From CAWIVH01 sp963839475 (GTDB lineage Bacteria > Acidobacteriota > UBA6911), in assembly GCA_963839475.1 (NCBI GenBank), contig CAWIVH010000021.1, positions 248,001 to 312,000 on the forward strand: a stretch of 64,000 bases of DNA, written 5' to 3'. Made by a program: the position numbers and the translations under genes. This document shows, one piece after another, positions 63,859 through 64,000 of the stretch. The notes beneath the pieces were generated by a model. It was not told the DNA's origin, made no database searches, and saw only the letters and a list, made by a program, of their open reading frames with translations. How positions within the stretch are numbered: the first letter of the stretch is position 1; each line of letters opens with the position of its first letter.

Positions 63859-63903
63859 ATGCGATCATTCCTTTAAGGGGTAATCTCAAAGACAGGAGCC
63901 GTC

Positions 63904-64000
63904 ATGAGGGAAATTGTTGAAACAGACGCAGCGCCAAAACCCATCGGGCCGTACTCTCAGGCGATCAAGTGCGGAGGCTTTATATTCGTTTCCGGGCAAA
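63904..64000 (+). CDS. ridA: RidA/YjgF-family protein (3' end cut by window)
   Basis: Enamine/imine deaminase family. The visible 32 residues, starting MREIVETDAAPKPIGPYSQAI and continuing KCGGFIFVSGQ, match the conserved N-terminus. The start follows ACAGGAG. It lies 45 bases after rel on the same strand, a common neighbour pair. Confidence 0.85.
   Translation, partial: MREIVETDAAPKPIGPYSQAIKCGGFIFVSGQ

Overview
The window looks like an ordinary chromosomal segment of a moderately GC-rich, menaquinone-using, Gram-negative bacterium. The best guess is an Acidobacteriota-like lineage. This is an inference from gene content: a bacillithiol bshC-bshB pair, a TonB/ExbB/ExbD/ExbD cluster with a TPR lipoprotein, split ATP synthase and complex I operons, and many small secreted proteins with no clear family. 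No rRNA or other taxonomic marker was compared. I see no phage, insertion sequence, CRISPR array or defence island. The interest lies in atypical versions of conserved genes.

Layout. 1-6.5 kb, accessory metabolism: the end of a sugar ABC-transporter ATPase, a mannitol 2-dehydrogenase-type polyol dehydrogenase, a secreted amidohydrolase and a Tat-exported sulfatase. 6.7-15.8 kb, energy: tRNA-Ser(CGA), the membrane part of ATP synthase (atpZ-like, atpI, atpB, atpE), then on the minus strand greA and a partial complex I operon nuoE-J-K-L-M-N. 15.8-22.3 kb: aroB, the menaquinone methyltransferase, and a minus-strand type IV pilin group (pilD, fimT-like, pilV-like, pilW-like) with trpD lying antisense inside it. 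22.5-30.8 kb: a TolC-type channel, an M48 metalloprotease, the NAD(P)H-hydrate repair enzyme, tsaE, a 4-hydroxy-2-oxoglutarate aldolase-like enzyme, a strongly diverged bshC and bshB1. 30.9-38.9 kb: a polyprenyl-phosphate sugar transferase, a heterodimeric ABC exporter pair, two envelope proteins of unknown role, mltG and ruvX. 39-47.6 kb: an S41 protease homologue lacking its catalytic dyad, tRNA-Val(GAC), thrS-infC-rpmI-rplT, pheST, a ZapB-like coiled coil, zapA and a possible structured RNA. 47.6-57.8 kb: ymdB, uvrA, an FAD reductase, and tgt-yajC-secD-secF. 58-64 kb: tonB-exbB-exbD, a second exbD, a TPR lipoprotein, a bifunctional (p)ppGpp enzyme and the start of ridA.

How the genes work together. 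The nuo and atp genes encode the proton-moving membrane halves of respiration, with menaquinone supported by menG. tgt-yajC-secDF is the conserved queuosine and protein-export cluster. thrS/infC/rpmI/rplT/pheST form a translation block with near-universal synteny. tonB-exbBDD-TPR would power outer-membrane uptake. Several good -35/-10 promoters (TTGACA or close, 16-18 base spacer, TATAAT-like) are visible, so a sigma-70-type consensus appears to hold in this host.

The most notable observations are: the S41 homologue with Ser-to-Gly and Lys-to-Ser replacements at both dyad positions; a BshC homologue that has lost the TGQQ-type motif while sitting next to bshB1; a self-complementary rod-like RNA candidate after zapA; an ATP synthase c subunit with a signal-peptide-like leader; and an ABC exporter pair with one degenerate ATP site.
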